From: a virus
Virus record (IMG/VR): IMGVR_UViG_3300042884_000458
Location: 1-28,756 of that record
Length of the DNA: 28,756 nucleotides
Direction: 5' to 3' (one strand)
Below are positions 17,983 to 23,527 of this stretch, piece after piece (the first letter of the stretch is position 1; the number at the start of each line of letters is the position of its first letter). The translations under genes were made by a program, and so were the position numbers. Below the pieces are notes generated by a model. That model was not told where the DNA came from, ran no database searches, and saw only the letters and a list, made by a program, of their open reading frames with translations.

Positions 17983-18615
17983 TTATTCTGTATCATAAAA
18001 CATTCTTTCCGAATCTTCTGTATGCCATTTATCAAATCCTTCACAGTTATAATAATCTTTGTTAACTAAGTAATCTGGTTTTTCTGGGAATGGTTTAGTT
18101 ACAAATGAAGGTTCAGACCATTTAATTCTATTGTTTGGTTGGAGTGCAATCTGACCATTGTCAAGTAAAATAATATGGTGACTCTTATGTTCTAGTGGAT
18201 CTTCTGCTAAAGATAAATCTGTGTTAGGATCACCAGACCCCCAGTTTATGGTACCGTAATAACTACCCGGGTAAAACTTATGATCTTTCATATACACTTC
18301 TACATTGGTATCATAAAGATAAGAGAGATGGAGAAGAGTAAAGTTATAAGAAAAACAATTCCATATCTGAAGATAATGAAAAGGTAGATCTGGATCCGGC
18401 ATCTTTGGTTCATGTAATAAAGCATGACTTGGTAACTTATCTCTAAGTACTCCATTCTCTAAGAGTACTTGAAACAATGCTGCCTGACCAGGTAAACATC
18501 TTACAGATATAATTACACCCGGTGTATATTCTCCTAGACCTTTTTTATGTTGGTACATGTATTCATTTCTTACAAATACTTTAAGAGGAAAAAAGTTATG
18601 TTCTATATAAGCCAT
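17983..18615 (-). CDS. Conserved phage protein of unknown function, 210 aa
   Basis: This is the first gene of the leftward block. The protein starts MAYIEHNFFPLKVFVRNEYM and has a pattern (VIISVRCLPGQAALFQVLLENGVLRDKLPSHAL) that I recall from uncharacterised proteins of marine and T4-like phages. A HYLQIWNCFSYNF stretch and a Trp/Gly segment (YYGTINWGSGDP) follow, then an acidic C-terminus rich in Tyr and Trp. No signal, membrane span or catalytic motif is clear. Its base composition is less A/T-rich than its neighbours. Being promoter-proximal in the late block, it may be a virion assembly protein. That is inference. Confidence 0.8.
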   Translation of the reverse strand: MAYIEHNFFPLKVFVRNEYMYQHKKGLGEYTPGVIISVRCLPGQAALFQVLLENGVLRDKLPSHALLHEPKMPDPDLPFHYLQIWNCFSYNFTLLHLSYLYDTNVEVYMKDHKFYPGSYYGTINWGSGDPNTDLSLAEDPLEHKSHHIILLDNGQIALQPNNRIKWSEPSFVTKPFPEKPDYLVNKDYYNCEGFDKWHTEDSERMFYDTE

Positions 18616-18952
18616 AGTAAATATTTAGATTACAAATATAGATAACATCTTTGACATCACCAATATATAAAATTTAGGGTAGGTGTTTATTCCCCCGGGT
18701 ACATTCTATTTCAGATGCACCCCCCCAGAATGTCAAGTTTATTGTACTAAAAACTGGACAAAGTTATTTGGATTTTTAGTATGTAAGAGGTTGTGAAGGG
18801 GACATAGTAATTGACCCCCCGGGGTGACAGGACTTGGGTGGTACCCCCCATATAAATCTACTATATATATACACATTAGTAATATTAATTTATATTTTTT
18901 CCCTGCGGGAAACTTCTTTTCTAACTAACAGTAAATATTTAAATACTAAACT
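18616..18952. promoter_or_regulatory. Divergent intergenic region with paired C-tracts
   Basis: No gene is seen in these 337 nt, which separate the leftward and rightward blocks. C-tracts lie at 18692-18696, 18720-18726, 18815-18820 and 18844-18849. They form two pairs with the same spacing (28 and 29 nt); in each pair the left member runs directly into a G-run (CCCCCGGG, CCCCCCGGGG). Such islands stand out in this A/T-rich genome. An A/T stretch with TATATATATA follows (about 18863-18870), then the first triloop hairpin. The region is a candidate replication origin, or a regulatory hub for both blocks. Confidence 0.6.
18900..18910 (+). promoter_or_regulatory. TGC-triloop hairpin, copy A
   Basis: TCCC-TGC-GGGA, extendable to 6 bp with the flanking TTT and AAA (18898-18912). 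It is followed by CTTCTTTTCTAACTAAC, a T-rich tract like those after the other copies. The 46-aa gene starts 42 nt downstream. It is a candidate early promoter of the hairpin kind, with a purine at the centre of the loop. Confidence 0.55.
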
Positions 18953-19093
18953 ATGATATCTACTGTAACTTTAAGATTAATCAATGGTGTCTTATCATTG
19001 GTACAAACTGTAAAATATAATGATGGTACTACCGTTGTTAGATTACTTGATAGGAACCATGTACCTGTTGAGATAATCAAACCTAGGGGCTAA
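18953..19093 (+). CDS. Small protein of unknown function, 46 aa
   Basis: ATG at 18953 opens a 46-codon frame (MISTVTLRLINGVLSLVQTV, then KYNDGTTVVRLLDRNHVPVE and IIKPRG) ending in TAA at 19091. The sequence is amphipathic with alternating hydrophobics, as in a small beta sheet, and has no clear membrane span. It is the first rightward gene. It lies 42 nt after hairpin copy A, and its stop codon is inside the loop of a terminator hairpin. That arrangement, shared with the next gene, argues that it is a real single-gene transcription unit. No family was recognised. Confidence 0.6.
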   Translation: MISTVTLRLINGVLSLVQTVKYNDGTTVVRLLDRNHVPVEIIKPRG

Positions 19094-19103
19094 AGCCCCT
19101 TTT
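19085..19103 (+). terminator. Intrinsic terminator over the stop of the 46-aa gene
   Basis: A 6-bp G/C-rich stem (AGGGGC / GCCCCT) with loop TAAA is followed by TTT. The TAA stop of the gene is the first three bases of the loop. Hairpin copy B begins at the very next base, so termination and the next start element are back to back. Confidence 0.75.
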
Positions 19104-19114
19104 GTCCTGCGGAC
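19104..19114 (+). promoter_or_regulatory. TGC-triloop hairpin, copy B
   Basis: GTCC-TGC-GGAC, followed by CGCTTTACC and TTCTTTTC. The 86-aa gene starts 50 nt downstream. Compared with copy A the stem differs at paired positions yet still pairs, and the loop is unchanged. Confidence 0.6.
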
Positions 19115-19164
19115 CGCTTTACCATTCTTTTCTCACTATAAGTAAACAATTTAATTTATATACT

Positions 19165-19425
19165 ATGGCTACATTTAGCAAAACACAGAGCATTGGGGTA
19201 TTTGCCTCAATCAACAGTATCAACAAAATAGACCTTGTCATTAACCCTCATACAGGGAAGACATTTGGTGTATCTGATACAGGCACTACCTTCAGGGTTG
19301 GTGCTGACATTACTGCATTAAGTGGTGATTTGAGTGTATCTTTGTTCTCACCTGCAGATGGTGAAGAATCTTGGATGATTCACAAGACGGGACAGTCCAA
19401 TGTCCAAAGCACTCTAGTATTCTAG
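19165..19425 (+). CDS. Early protein, first of a paralogous pair, 86 aa
   Basis: The start is placed at 19165 (MATFSKTQSIGVFASINSIN) because the paralogue at 20129 starts at the same place (MSTFSKTQNIGVFA). The open frame reaches further upstream, but only through hairpin copy B. The protein is about 70% identical by eye to the paralogue over its whole length, with shared blocks KIDLV.NPHTGK.FGVSD, TFRV and SWMIH.TG.SNVQSTL. It contains no Cys or membrane segment and reads as a small beta protein. Its own transcription unit (hairpin B to the terminator at 19410) suggests strong early expression. Function is unknown; small paralogous early phage proteins often bind host machinery. Confidence 0.85.
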   Translation: MATFSKTQSIGVFASINSINKIDLVINPHTGKTFGVSDTGTTFRVGADITALSGDLSVSLFSPADGEESWMIHKTGQSNVQSTLVF

Positions 19426-19435
19426 AGTGTTTTTT
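19410..19435 (+). terminator. Intrinsic terminator over the stop of the 86-aa gene
   Basis: A perfect 8-bp stem (CACTCTAG / CTAGAGTG) with loop TATT is followed by six T. The TAG stop (19423-19425) lies in the 3' arm. Hairpin copy C starts immediately after the T-run. Confidence 0.85.
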
Positions 19436-19446
19436 GTCTTGCAGAC
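19436..19446 (+). promoter_or_regulatory. TGC-triloop hairpin, copy C
   Basis: GTCT-TGC-AGAC, followed by CGCCATAAATCCTTTTTAAACTAA. The 65-aa gene starts 39 nt downstream. The outer base pairs match copy B, while the inner C-G pair has become T-A, a compensatory change. Confidence 0.6.
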
Positions 19447-19485
19447 CGCCATAAATCCTTTTTAAACTAAATAAAAAATATACAT

Positions 19486-19683
19486 ATGATATCATCAGTG
19501 GAAGAAATGTACAGTGCATTAGCATTAGTAGAGAGTGACATACTTAAATGTCAAGAGTATATAGCATTAAATCCAAATGCTATAGATGTACAGTATTCTA
19601 TAGATAGGATACCAGAACTTACAGCATATGCAGAACATATCCAAAATGGTATTGAAGCTGCTATAAGTGCAATGGAAGATTAA
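19486..19683 (+). CDS. Small acidic helical protein, 65 aa
   Basis: The product is a 65-aa acidic protein (MISSVEEMYSALALVESDIL onwards) that should fold as two or three helices. There is a Leu/Ala heptad-like pattern in the first 25 residues and again near the end (YAEHIQNGIEAAISAMED). It has a single Cys and no membrane segment. It is the only protein gene between hairpin copy C and the structured non-coding stretch at 19684-20053, which begins at its stop codon. It may share a transcript with that RNA. No family was recognised. Confidence 0.7.
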   Translation: MISSVEEMYSALALVESDILKCQEYIALNPNAIDVQYSIDRIPELTAYAEHIQNGIEAAISAMED

Positions 19684-19794
19684 CTCTTATGGGATTGGTT
19701 TCCTGTAAGAGTACAACAACTGTGGGGGCGAATCCCTTTAGGGTACCAGTTATTACAGCAATGTAATTAGGGTCAAGTGAAGCCACAGGGTGAA

Positions 19795-19824
19795 GGGAAC
19801 TACCAAAGTGTTCCCATTTTTTTT
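19795..19824 (+). terminator. Terminator-like hairpin inside the structured RNA
   Basis: A perfect 6-bp stem (GGGAAC / GTTCCC, loop of 9) is followed by A and eight T. Taken alone it looks like an intrinsic terminator. Because a longer-range helix encloses it, it may instead be a conditional stop or a structural arm. Confidence 0.5.
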
Positions 19825-19915
19825 AAATAACAATGGCTCTGTGCACAAGAGTCCTTTAGGAGGAGATCCTAAATGTAGAATAAAGATTAGGGGGTTCTAC
19901 CATTGTTATTTTTTT
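19825..19915 (+). ncRNA. Four-way-junction domain with T-tail
   Basis: AAATAACAATGG (19825-19836) pairs with 19900-19911. Inside are three arms: CTCT/AGAG with a 7-nt loop, TTTAGGA/TCCTAAA with loop GGAGA, and GTAGAA/TTCTAC with a 14-nt loop. A T-run ends the element. The layout is cloverleaf-like, but it lacks the tRNA T-arm and D-arm consensus, so it is not called a tRNA. Confidence 0.55.
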
Positions 19916-20053
19916 GTCTCCACCCTGTGTAGCTTTGTGACTTTGGTATTGATAGTCAAGTAGTTATAAAATAGGACATTAAAACCTCGAGATATAAATA
20001 ACTAGAAGAAGACATTAAACCCTTGATAGGTTTAATTAAATAGAGTATCCTTT

Positions 20054-20064
20054 GCACTGCGTGC
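20054..20064 (+). promoter_or_regulatory. TGC-triloop hairpin, copy D
   Basis: GCAC-TGC-GTGC, followed by CGCTTTATATTTTTTTTCAACTAA with the block order of copy B. The 91-aa paralogue starts 64 nt downstream behind an A-rich leader (AAAAAGAAAAAGACCT). Confidence 0.6.
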
Positions 20065-20128
20065 CGCTTTATATTTTTTTTCAACTAATTGGGATAATTA
20101 TAATTTTAACCTAAAAAGAAAAAGACCT

Positions 20129-20404
20129 ATGTCAACTTTTAGTAAAACTCAAAACATCGGTGTATTTGCACAGATGAATGGCATCAACAAGATTGACCTT
20201 GTTGAGAATCCTCACACCGGGAAAATCTTTGGTGTATCTGATTCTGGATTAACATTCAGAGTTAGTGAGAAAGTAGATGCTTTGACAAGAGATTTGTCAA
20301 TCAGCTACTTTACACCTGCTGATGGTGATCCTAGTTGGATGATTCATCCGACAGGGGAGTCTAATGTACAAAGTACATTGGCATTTGCACCTGCTTCTAA
20401 GTAA
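20129..20404 (+). CDS. Early protein, second of a paralogous pair, 91 aa
   Basis: This is the paralogue of the 86-aa protein at 19165-19425. MSTFSKTQNIGVFAQMNGIN opens it and the conserved blocks KIDLVENPHTGKIFGVSD, LTFRV and SWMIHPTGESNVQSTLAF follow. It differs mainly in the middle (residues about 45-58, SEKVDALTRD, more charged) and has a five-residue C-terminal extension (APASK). Its leader is A-rich without a Shine-Dalgarno, as expected for a Bacteroidota host. It has its own upstream hairpin (copy D) and downstream terminator (20451). Two copies flanking a structured RNA suggest duplication of the whole unit, followed by divergence. Function is unknown. Confidence 0.85.
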   Translation: MSTFSKTQNIGVFAQMNGINKIDLVENPHTGKIFGVSDSGLTFRVSEKVDALTRDLSISYFTPADGDPSWMIHPTGESNVQSTLAFAPASK

Positions 20405-20450
20405 TTAGAAGTGGGTAGCAATACCTAAATATCTTATTGAATTGTTTTGA

Positions 20451-20479
20451 AACCCTATGAAAGTAGGGTTATTTTTTTA
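20451..20479 (+). terminator. Intrinsic terminator after the 91-aa gene
   Basis: A perfect 7-bp stem (AACCCTA / TAGGGTT) with loop TGAAAG is followed by A and seven T. It ends the transcription unit of the second paralogue 46 nt past its stop. Confidence 0.88.
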
Positions 20480-20492
20480 TAGTAAATGTTTT

Positions 20493-20503
20493 GCACTTTG
20501 TGC
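20493..20503 (+). promoter_or_regulatory. Triloop hairpin, copy E (loop TTT)
   Basis: GCAC-TTT-GTGC, followed by CACTTTAATTTCTTTTTCAACTAAC, which matches copies B and D closely. The stem is as in copy D, but the loop is TTT and lacks the central G. It may be weaker or decayed. The next sizeable gene is 382 nt away. Confidence 0.5.
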
Positions 20504-20885
20504 CACTTTAATTTCTTTTTCAACTAACATTAGTGTTTAATGTATTAAATGCTACAAAGATAAAAGGAAAAAACATTATAGTGTGGATACTTATGTATGT
20601 ATTAGTTAGGTATTTAACCTTATACCACATTCTTCCATTCCTCTATATGCTCCTATTCCTCTATTATTAATTAATAAATATAATTAATATAGCTAAACTC
20701 TACAAACAAGCAATTGTTTCCTACATACAAATCTTGTATTATCTCTCTCTCTACTTATAGATAGTTCTTCTACAACAATTAGAGAAAGAGATATTCCGGG
20801 ATTCCAAAAAAACACCATTCAGGCATTAAATAAACACAATCCTGATTCCCAATAAAACAAGTTTAAAAACCCTAAAGAAAACATT
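20504..20885 (+). promoter_or_regulatory. Long structured leader, no gene
   Basis: No convincing gene is present. Helices include AAACAA/TTGTTT with a GCAA tetraloop (20704-20719) and a 12-nt stem with one mismatch between 20741-20752 (CT-repeat) and 20781-20792. An A/T palindrome TATTAATTAATA lies near 20677. A 25-codon hydrophobic frame at 20593 is noted but not called. It probably forms the leader of the 72-aa gene, transcribed from hairpin E. Confidence 0.45.
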
Positions 20886-21104
20886 ATGAAAACACTAATC
20901 TTCACTTGGTACATTCTTACAAATCAAATAGTTTTACAGAAAACAGTTGATGGTAGGAAAACTTATAGAATGGAATTTAATCAACCTATACAAATTACAG
21001 AAGGTGATACCACATTTTATGGAACAACAATAGATTATGCCTATAAAGGTGAAATCTATAATTTTATTGAAACAAAGAAATTTGTTTATAATGAAGACTT
21101 TTAA
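20886..21104 (+). CDS. Small protein of unknown function, 72 aa
   Basis: The 72-aa product (MKTLIFTWYILTNQIVLQKT onwards) reads as a small all-beta protein, with YRMEFNQPIQITEGDTTFYG in the middle and an aromatic, acidic end (KKFVYNEDF). The first 12 residues are hydrophobic, but no cleavage site follows, so it is probably cytoplasmic. The leader is A-rich (CCCTAAAGAAAACATT). A 7-bp hairpin (GAAGACT at 21093 with AGTCTTC at 21108) spans its stop codon, repeating the pattern of the genes to the left. It stands alone between two long gene-free, structured regions. No family was recognised. Confidence 0.65.
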   Translation: MKTLIFTWYILTNQIVLQKTVDGRKTYRMEFNQPIQITEGDTTFYGTTIDYAYKGEIYNFIETKKFVYNEDF

Positions 21105-22338
21105 TCTAGTCTTCTAAACGGTATCAGTTTATTGTTATTTGCAAGTAACAATTGATTGAGAAAGCCATCCCTATTGACTATGTAGGGATTTGCAGGTAAG
21201 AGTCCTGATTTAAGTACACAATGTTGTTACCCTCAGAGTTTAGATACTCATGGTGTGTGCGTTAAACCTATTATAACGGTTACTAAAACAACAGGTCAGC
21301 TCTCGTGACCAAAGGATAAACCAGTGATGGTATAAAGTGGTATGTTGGTAACATATTGCGCAGGAGTAATCCTGTCTACAGAAGAGTATTGTAACTACCT
21401 ACATTTTGGAATGCTAGTGGCCTAACGGTTGATGCATAGAGATGTAGACTTTCTAACAGGTAGGAAGTTGAGACAGAAATGTCAATAGAAAGTGCAATAG
21501 GTAACAATAGTACATCTTGCCAAGATGGAAGTTGTTATTAGTGAGATGTCTCATATGCTACTAGAAATAGTGTGTAGTACATCAAACAGTAAGTAAGCTT
21601 GGCAGCTTAAAGCAATGTGAAGTTATAACTAAGGTACTCAAAAGGTATTAAGTTATATAAAGTTAAAACTACTTCACATGAATTCCTGAACCGCTAACTA
21701 AAATCTATATGATCTAAAAGCAAAAAATGTTTTAACACTTATCAGTGAAAATGCTCTTATCCTACTGCAATATGTAGGTACAAAAGACCCGCAAGGTTTA
21801 TGTAAAGGGACTGATTAATATCTAGCTAACAGGCTGCAACCTGTGTATCTCGCAAGGAAGTTGGTATGAAAAGAAACTTATGGCACTGGTATGTAAAAGT
21901 ATGATGATACTATAAATCATTGAGCATGTTGTTTACTTATAGAAATATAAGTGTGTATATATAGGGGAAACTCTTAATGATAACAACATGAAAGGTCAAG
22001 TACTCAGCCTTTCAGATTTTAATGCACCAATTCTACTTCACAAGGGTAGACAGTTGTAATGTATGTACGCAACACTACTAGATTTTATCACTAGAAAGAT
22101 GTCACGTAGGGTTTTGAGTAGAGAAGACTGATAATCATCTCTTTAACCTGAATGAAACTTATATTACAACTGAGTGCAGAGTGAAATACTAATCAGAATC
22201 TTTGAACTAATGATAAGAACAGATTAACAATGCAAATTAATTATAAGTAGGGTAGTATCCTATAGGTCAGGCAGCAATCCTGATTACAACTGATAAATTA
22301 AACAATAATATTTATCTTTTTTTTATTAAATCTATAAT
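21105..22338 (+). ncRNA. Giant structured non-coding RNA candidate, about 1.2 kb
   Basis: No coding frame fits here, and G/C content is above that of nearby genes. Perfect helices occur throughout: 21131-21137/21146-21152, 21167-21173/21183-21189, 21294-21298/21306-21310, 21502-21507/21532-21537, 21594-21599/21604-21609, 21615-21623/21671-21679 (9 bp), 21761-21765/21774-21778, 21829-21833/21840-21844 and 21925-21933/21982-21990 (9 bp). GNRA-capped stems are CAGGA-GTAA-TCCTG (21361), GACA-GAAA-TGTC (21472), ACTA-GAAA-TAGT (21560) and ACTTATA-GAAA-TATAAGT (21935). The last sits inside the 9-bp 21925/21990 helix, so helices nest. Size and ornateness recall the GOLLD and ROOL RNAs of phages, but no match to either can be claimed. 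Strand is inferred from the flanking genes. Confidence 0.68.
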
Positions 22339-22620
22339 ATGAAATTTGAAAATTTAGAATTTGAATTTGATGAGATGGGTGAACATGCACATCACATTTT
22401 TGACAATTATTATGGTGTGTCTGTAATACGTGGTCCTTATACCCATGGTGGTAGACAAGGATTATATGAACTTGCAGTTTTACATATGCCACCTGGTGCA
22501 GAATATTCAGAACTTGTGTATGATACACCTGTTACTAATGATGTAGAAGGACATTTAACACCTAAAGATGTAACTAGATTAATGAAAAAAGTCAGTAAGT
22601 TACCTTTAAAACAAAAATAA
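22339..22620 (+). CDS. Conserved phage protein of unknown function, 93 aa
   Basis: The protein starts MKFENLEFEFDEMGEHAHHI and contains GVSVIRGPYTHGG, YELAVLHMPPG and a C-terminal DVEGHLTPKDVTRLMKKVSK helix. I recall similar small proteins with the same VEG-LTP-DV-LM pattern in unrelated phages, always unnamed. Several His residues cluster near residues 15-19, but no metal motif is certain. It is the first protein gene after the 1.2-kb structured region and starts behind a T-rich then A-rich leader. No function is assigned. Confidence 0.8.
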   Translation: MKFENLEFEFDEMGEHAHHIFDNYYGVSVIRGPYTHGGRQGLYELAVLHMPPGAEYSELVYDTPVTNDVEGHLTPKDVTRLMKKVSKLPLKQK

Positions 22621-22652
22621 AAAAGATGAAATATTCTTTTTTTTTATCCTTA

Positions 22653-22673
22653 GCAGTTATATGGTGAAACTGC
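22653..22673 (+). other. Small intergenic hairpin
   Basis: GCAGTT and AACTGC form a 6-bp stem around a 9-nt loop, in the 86-nt gap between the 93-aa and 64-aa genes. There is no T-run on its 3' side. It may be a leader structure, or chance. Confidence 0.3.
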
Positions 22674-22706
22674 CCAAAATTACAATCAAACCAAAAAAAA
22701 CAAACA

Positions 22707-22901
22707 ATGAAAGAAAGTATTTATTACAGTACAATAATTAATATTAGAGATTATTTGACTGATTTGCAAAAAGAAGAAATTAGAAAAGATTTACAAGAAA
22801 AGTTAGATAACTTAAAATCCTATGCTATGCAACCTACAAGTGACATAGAAGAAGTAAGAGAAAAACATAATATTTACCAAAATTTAATTTCTACAATATG
22901 A
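22707..22901 (+). CDS. Small helical protein, 64 aa
   Basis: The 64-aa product (MKESIYYSTIINIRDYLTDL onwards) is charged and should be mostly helical, with a Lys/Glu-rich central stretch (KEEIRKDLQEKLDNLKSYAM) that could form a short coiled coil. There is no Cys, membrane segment or known motif. The leader is A-rich (CCAAAAAAAACAAACA). Its end overlaps the start of the next gene by 4 nt (ATGA), so the two are probably coupled. No family was recognised. Confidence 0.7.
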   Translation: MKESIYYSTIINIRDYLTDLQKEEIRKDLQEKLDNLKSYAMQPTSDIEEVREKHNIYQNLISTI

Positions 22902-23227
22902 ACCATCAACTTAAATTTGGGTATTCCCAACTAGGATATAATATCCTTGTAAAATTAAATTGTAAACTATTATCTGCAGATGCAGTAAGTTTAGAAAAAG
23001 AATATCCTGAAATATCTATATGTCAAACCAGAAATGGATACAGACTTGAAGGATCTTTTAATACAAGAAAAGATAATTTTTATGTGTATACAAAATTTGA
23101 AGATTTTAAATTAAGTCTTGCTTTAAGACTTAATGATTACAAAATCAACAAGTTAATTGATAAATCTCAAGCACTTTTAAATCAAGAGAATATGAAATTA
23201 TCAGTAGAAAAAATAGATTTCGTATGA
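22898..23227 (+). CDS. Protein of unknown function, 109 aa
   Basis: The protein starts MNHQLKFGYSQLGYNILVKL and is a mixed alpha/beta protein of 109 residues, with a repeated strand pattern in the middle (ISICQTRNGYRLEGSFNTRK) and a helical, Leu-rich second half (FKLSLALRLNDYKINKLIDK). It has two Cys, no zinc pattern and no membrane segment. It overlaps the preceding gene by 4 nt at its start and the 22-aa peptide by 4 nt at its end. That chain of ATGA overlaps marks one translation unit. No function is assigned. Confidence 0.75.
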   Translation: MNHQLKFGYSQLGYNILVKLNCKLLSADAVSLEKEYPEISICQTRNGYRLEGSFNTRKDNFYVYTKFEDFKLSLALRLNDYKINKLIDKSQALLNQENMKLSVEKIDFV

Positions 23228-23292
23228 AAATAATATTAATATTAATGTTAATTTATTTAATAACCGTGATTTATATGTTCACTAAAATATAA
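23224..23292 (+). CDS. Tiny single-TM peptide, 22 aa
   Basis: ATG at 23224 overlaps the TGA of the 109-aa gene (ATGA) and opens a 22-codon frame, MKIILILMLIYLITVIYMFT then KI. It is almost wholly hydrophobic, so it should be a single membrane helix. The exact coupling and the close fit before the next gene (4 nt after its stop) favour a real peptide over chance, but A/T-rich DNA easily yields such frames. Function is unknown. Confidence 0.45.
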   Translation: MKIILILMLIYLITVIYMFTKI

Positions 23293-23296
23293 TCTT

Positions 23297-23527
23297 ATGA
23301 AAAAAATGATTAAAAGAAAAGAAGAACTATTGTTTTTACTTGATGAAGTAAAAAATGGAGATTCTGAATATGATTACAAACTTCAAACAATTAATGATAT
23401 AGAATATCAGTTATATCTATTAGAAGCAGATATATATCATTACAAAATGATGAGACCATTAAAAGTTATGTTATATGGTTTTATAATTACAAGTATAGTA
23501 ATGTTAACTTATATGTTTTTTAAGTAA
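23297..23527 (+). CDS. Tail-anchored coiled-coil protein, 76 aa
   Basis: A charged N-terminal region (MKKMIKRKEELLFLLDEVKN) with heptad-like Leu spacing covers about residues 1-50. A single membrane helix at about 54-75 (VMLYGFIITSIVMLTYMFF) ends one residue before the C-terminus, so the protein looks tail-anchored with its coiled coil in the cytoplasm. It lies 4 nt after the 22-aa membrane peptide, and its stop overlaps the next start by one base (TAATG). Two membrane proteins in a row could act together at the inner membrane, for example in exclusion or lysis control. That is speculation. Confidence 0.7.
   Translation: MKKMIKRKEELLFLLDEVKNGDSEYDYKLQTINDIEYQLYLLEADIYHYKMMRPLKVMLYGFIITSIVMLTYMFFK

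Larger units (their letters stand above)
19684..20053 (+). ncRNA. Structured non-coding RNA, about 370 nt
   Basis: No gene is present, but perfect helices are dense. ACTCTTA 19683-19689 pairs with 19706-19712. AACTG 19718-19722 pairs with 19747-19751. ATTAC 19752-19756 pairs with 19763-19767. CACAGGGTG 19784-19792 pairs with 19921-19929, extended by GAAGC and GTCA on the outside. GGGAAC 19795-19800 pairs with 19810-19815. A four-way junction lies at 19825-19911. TAGTTAT 19961-19967 pairs with 19998-20004, and TTAAACC 20015-20021 with 20029-20035. The long-range stem at 19784/19929 encloses two hairpin domains, so this is one folded unit and not a chain of terminators. It lies between two paralogous genes. 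No known RNA family was recognised. Confidence 0.65.

Noticed and set aside
18690-18850. Classical G-quadruplex on the minus strand of the C-tract region
   Set aside because: The G-runs are separated by roughly 23 to 88 nt, far longer than ordinary quadruplex loops.
19310-19525. Minus-strand frame of 71 aa
   Set aside because: It crosses the terminator and hairpin C and is antisense to the 86-aa and 65-aa genes.
20593-20670. 25-codon hydrophobic frame (MYVLVRYLTLYHILPF...)
   Set aside because: No close leader and no coupling to a neighbour. Such frames are frequent in A/T-rich DNA. A leader peptide is possible but unsupported.
21105-22338. tRNA genes, or a group I or group II intron, in the large gene-free region
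   Set aside because: No T-loop consensus with a matching acceptor stem, no group I core and no domain V-like hairpin was found by eye. The flanking genes are also intact, with no split gene.
22298-22528. Minus-strand frame of 76 aa
   Set aside because: Antisense to the conserved 93-aa gene, with a His-rich translation typical of a shadow.
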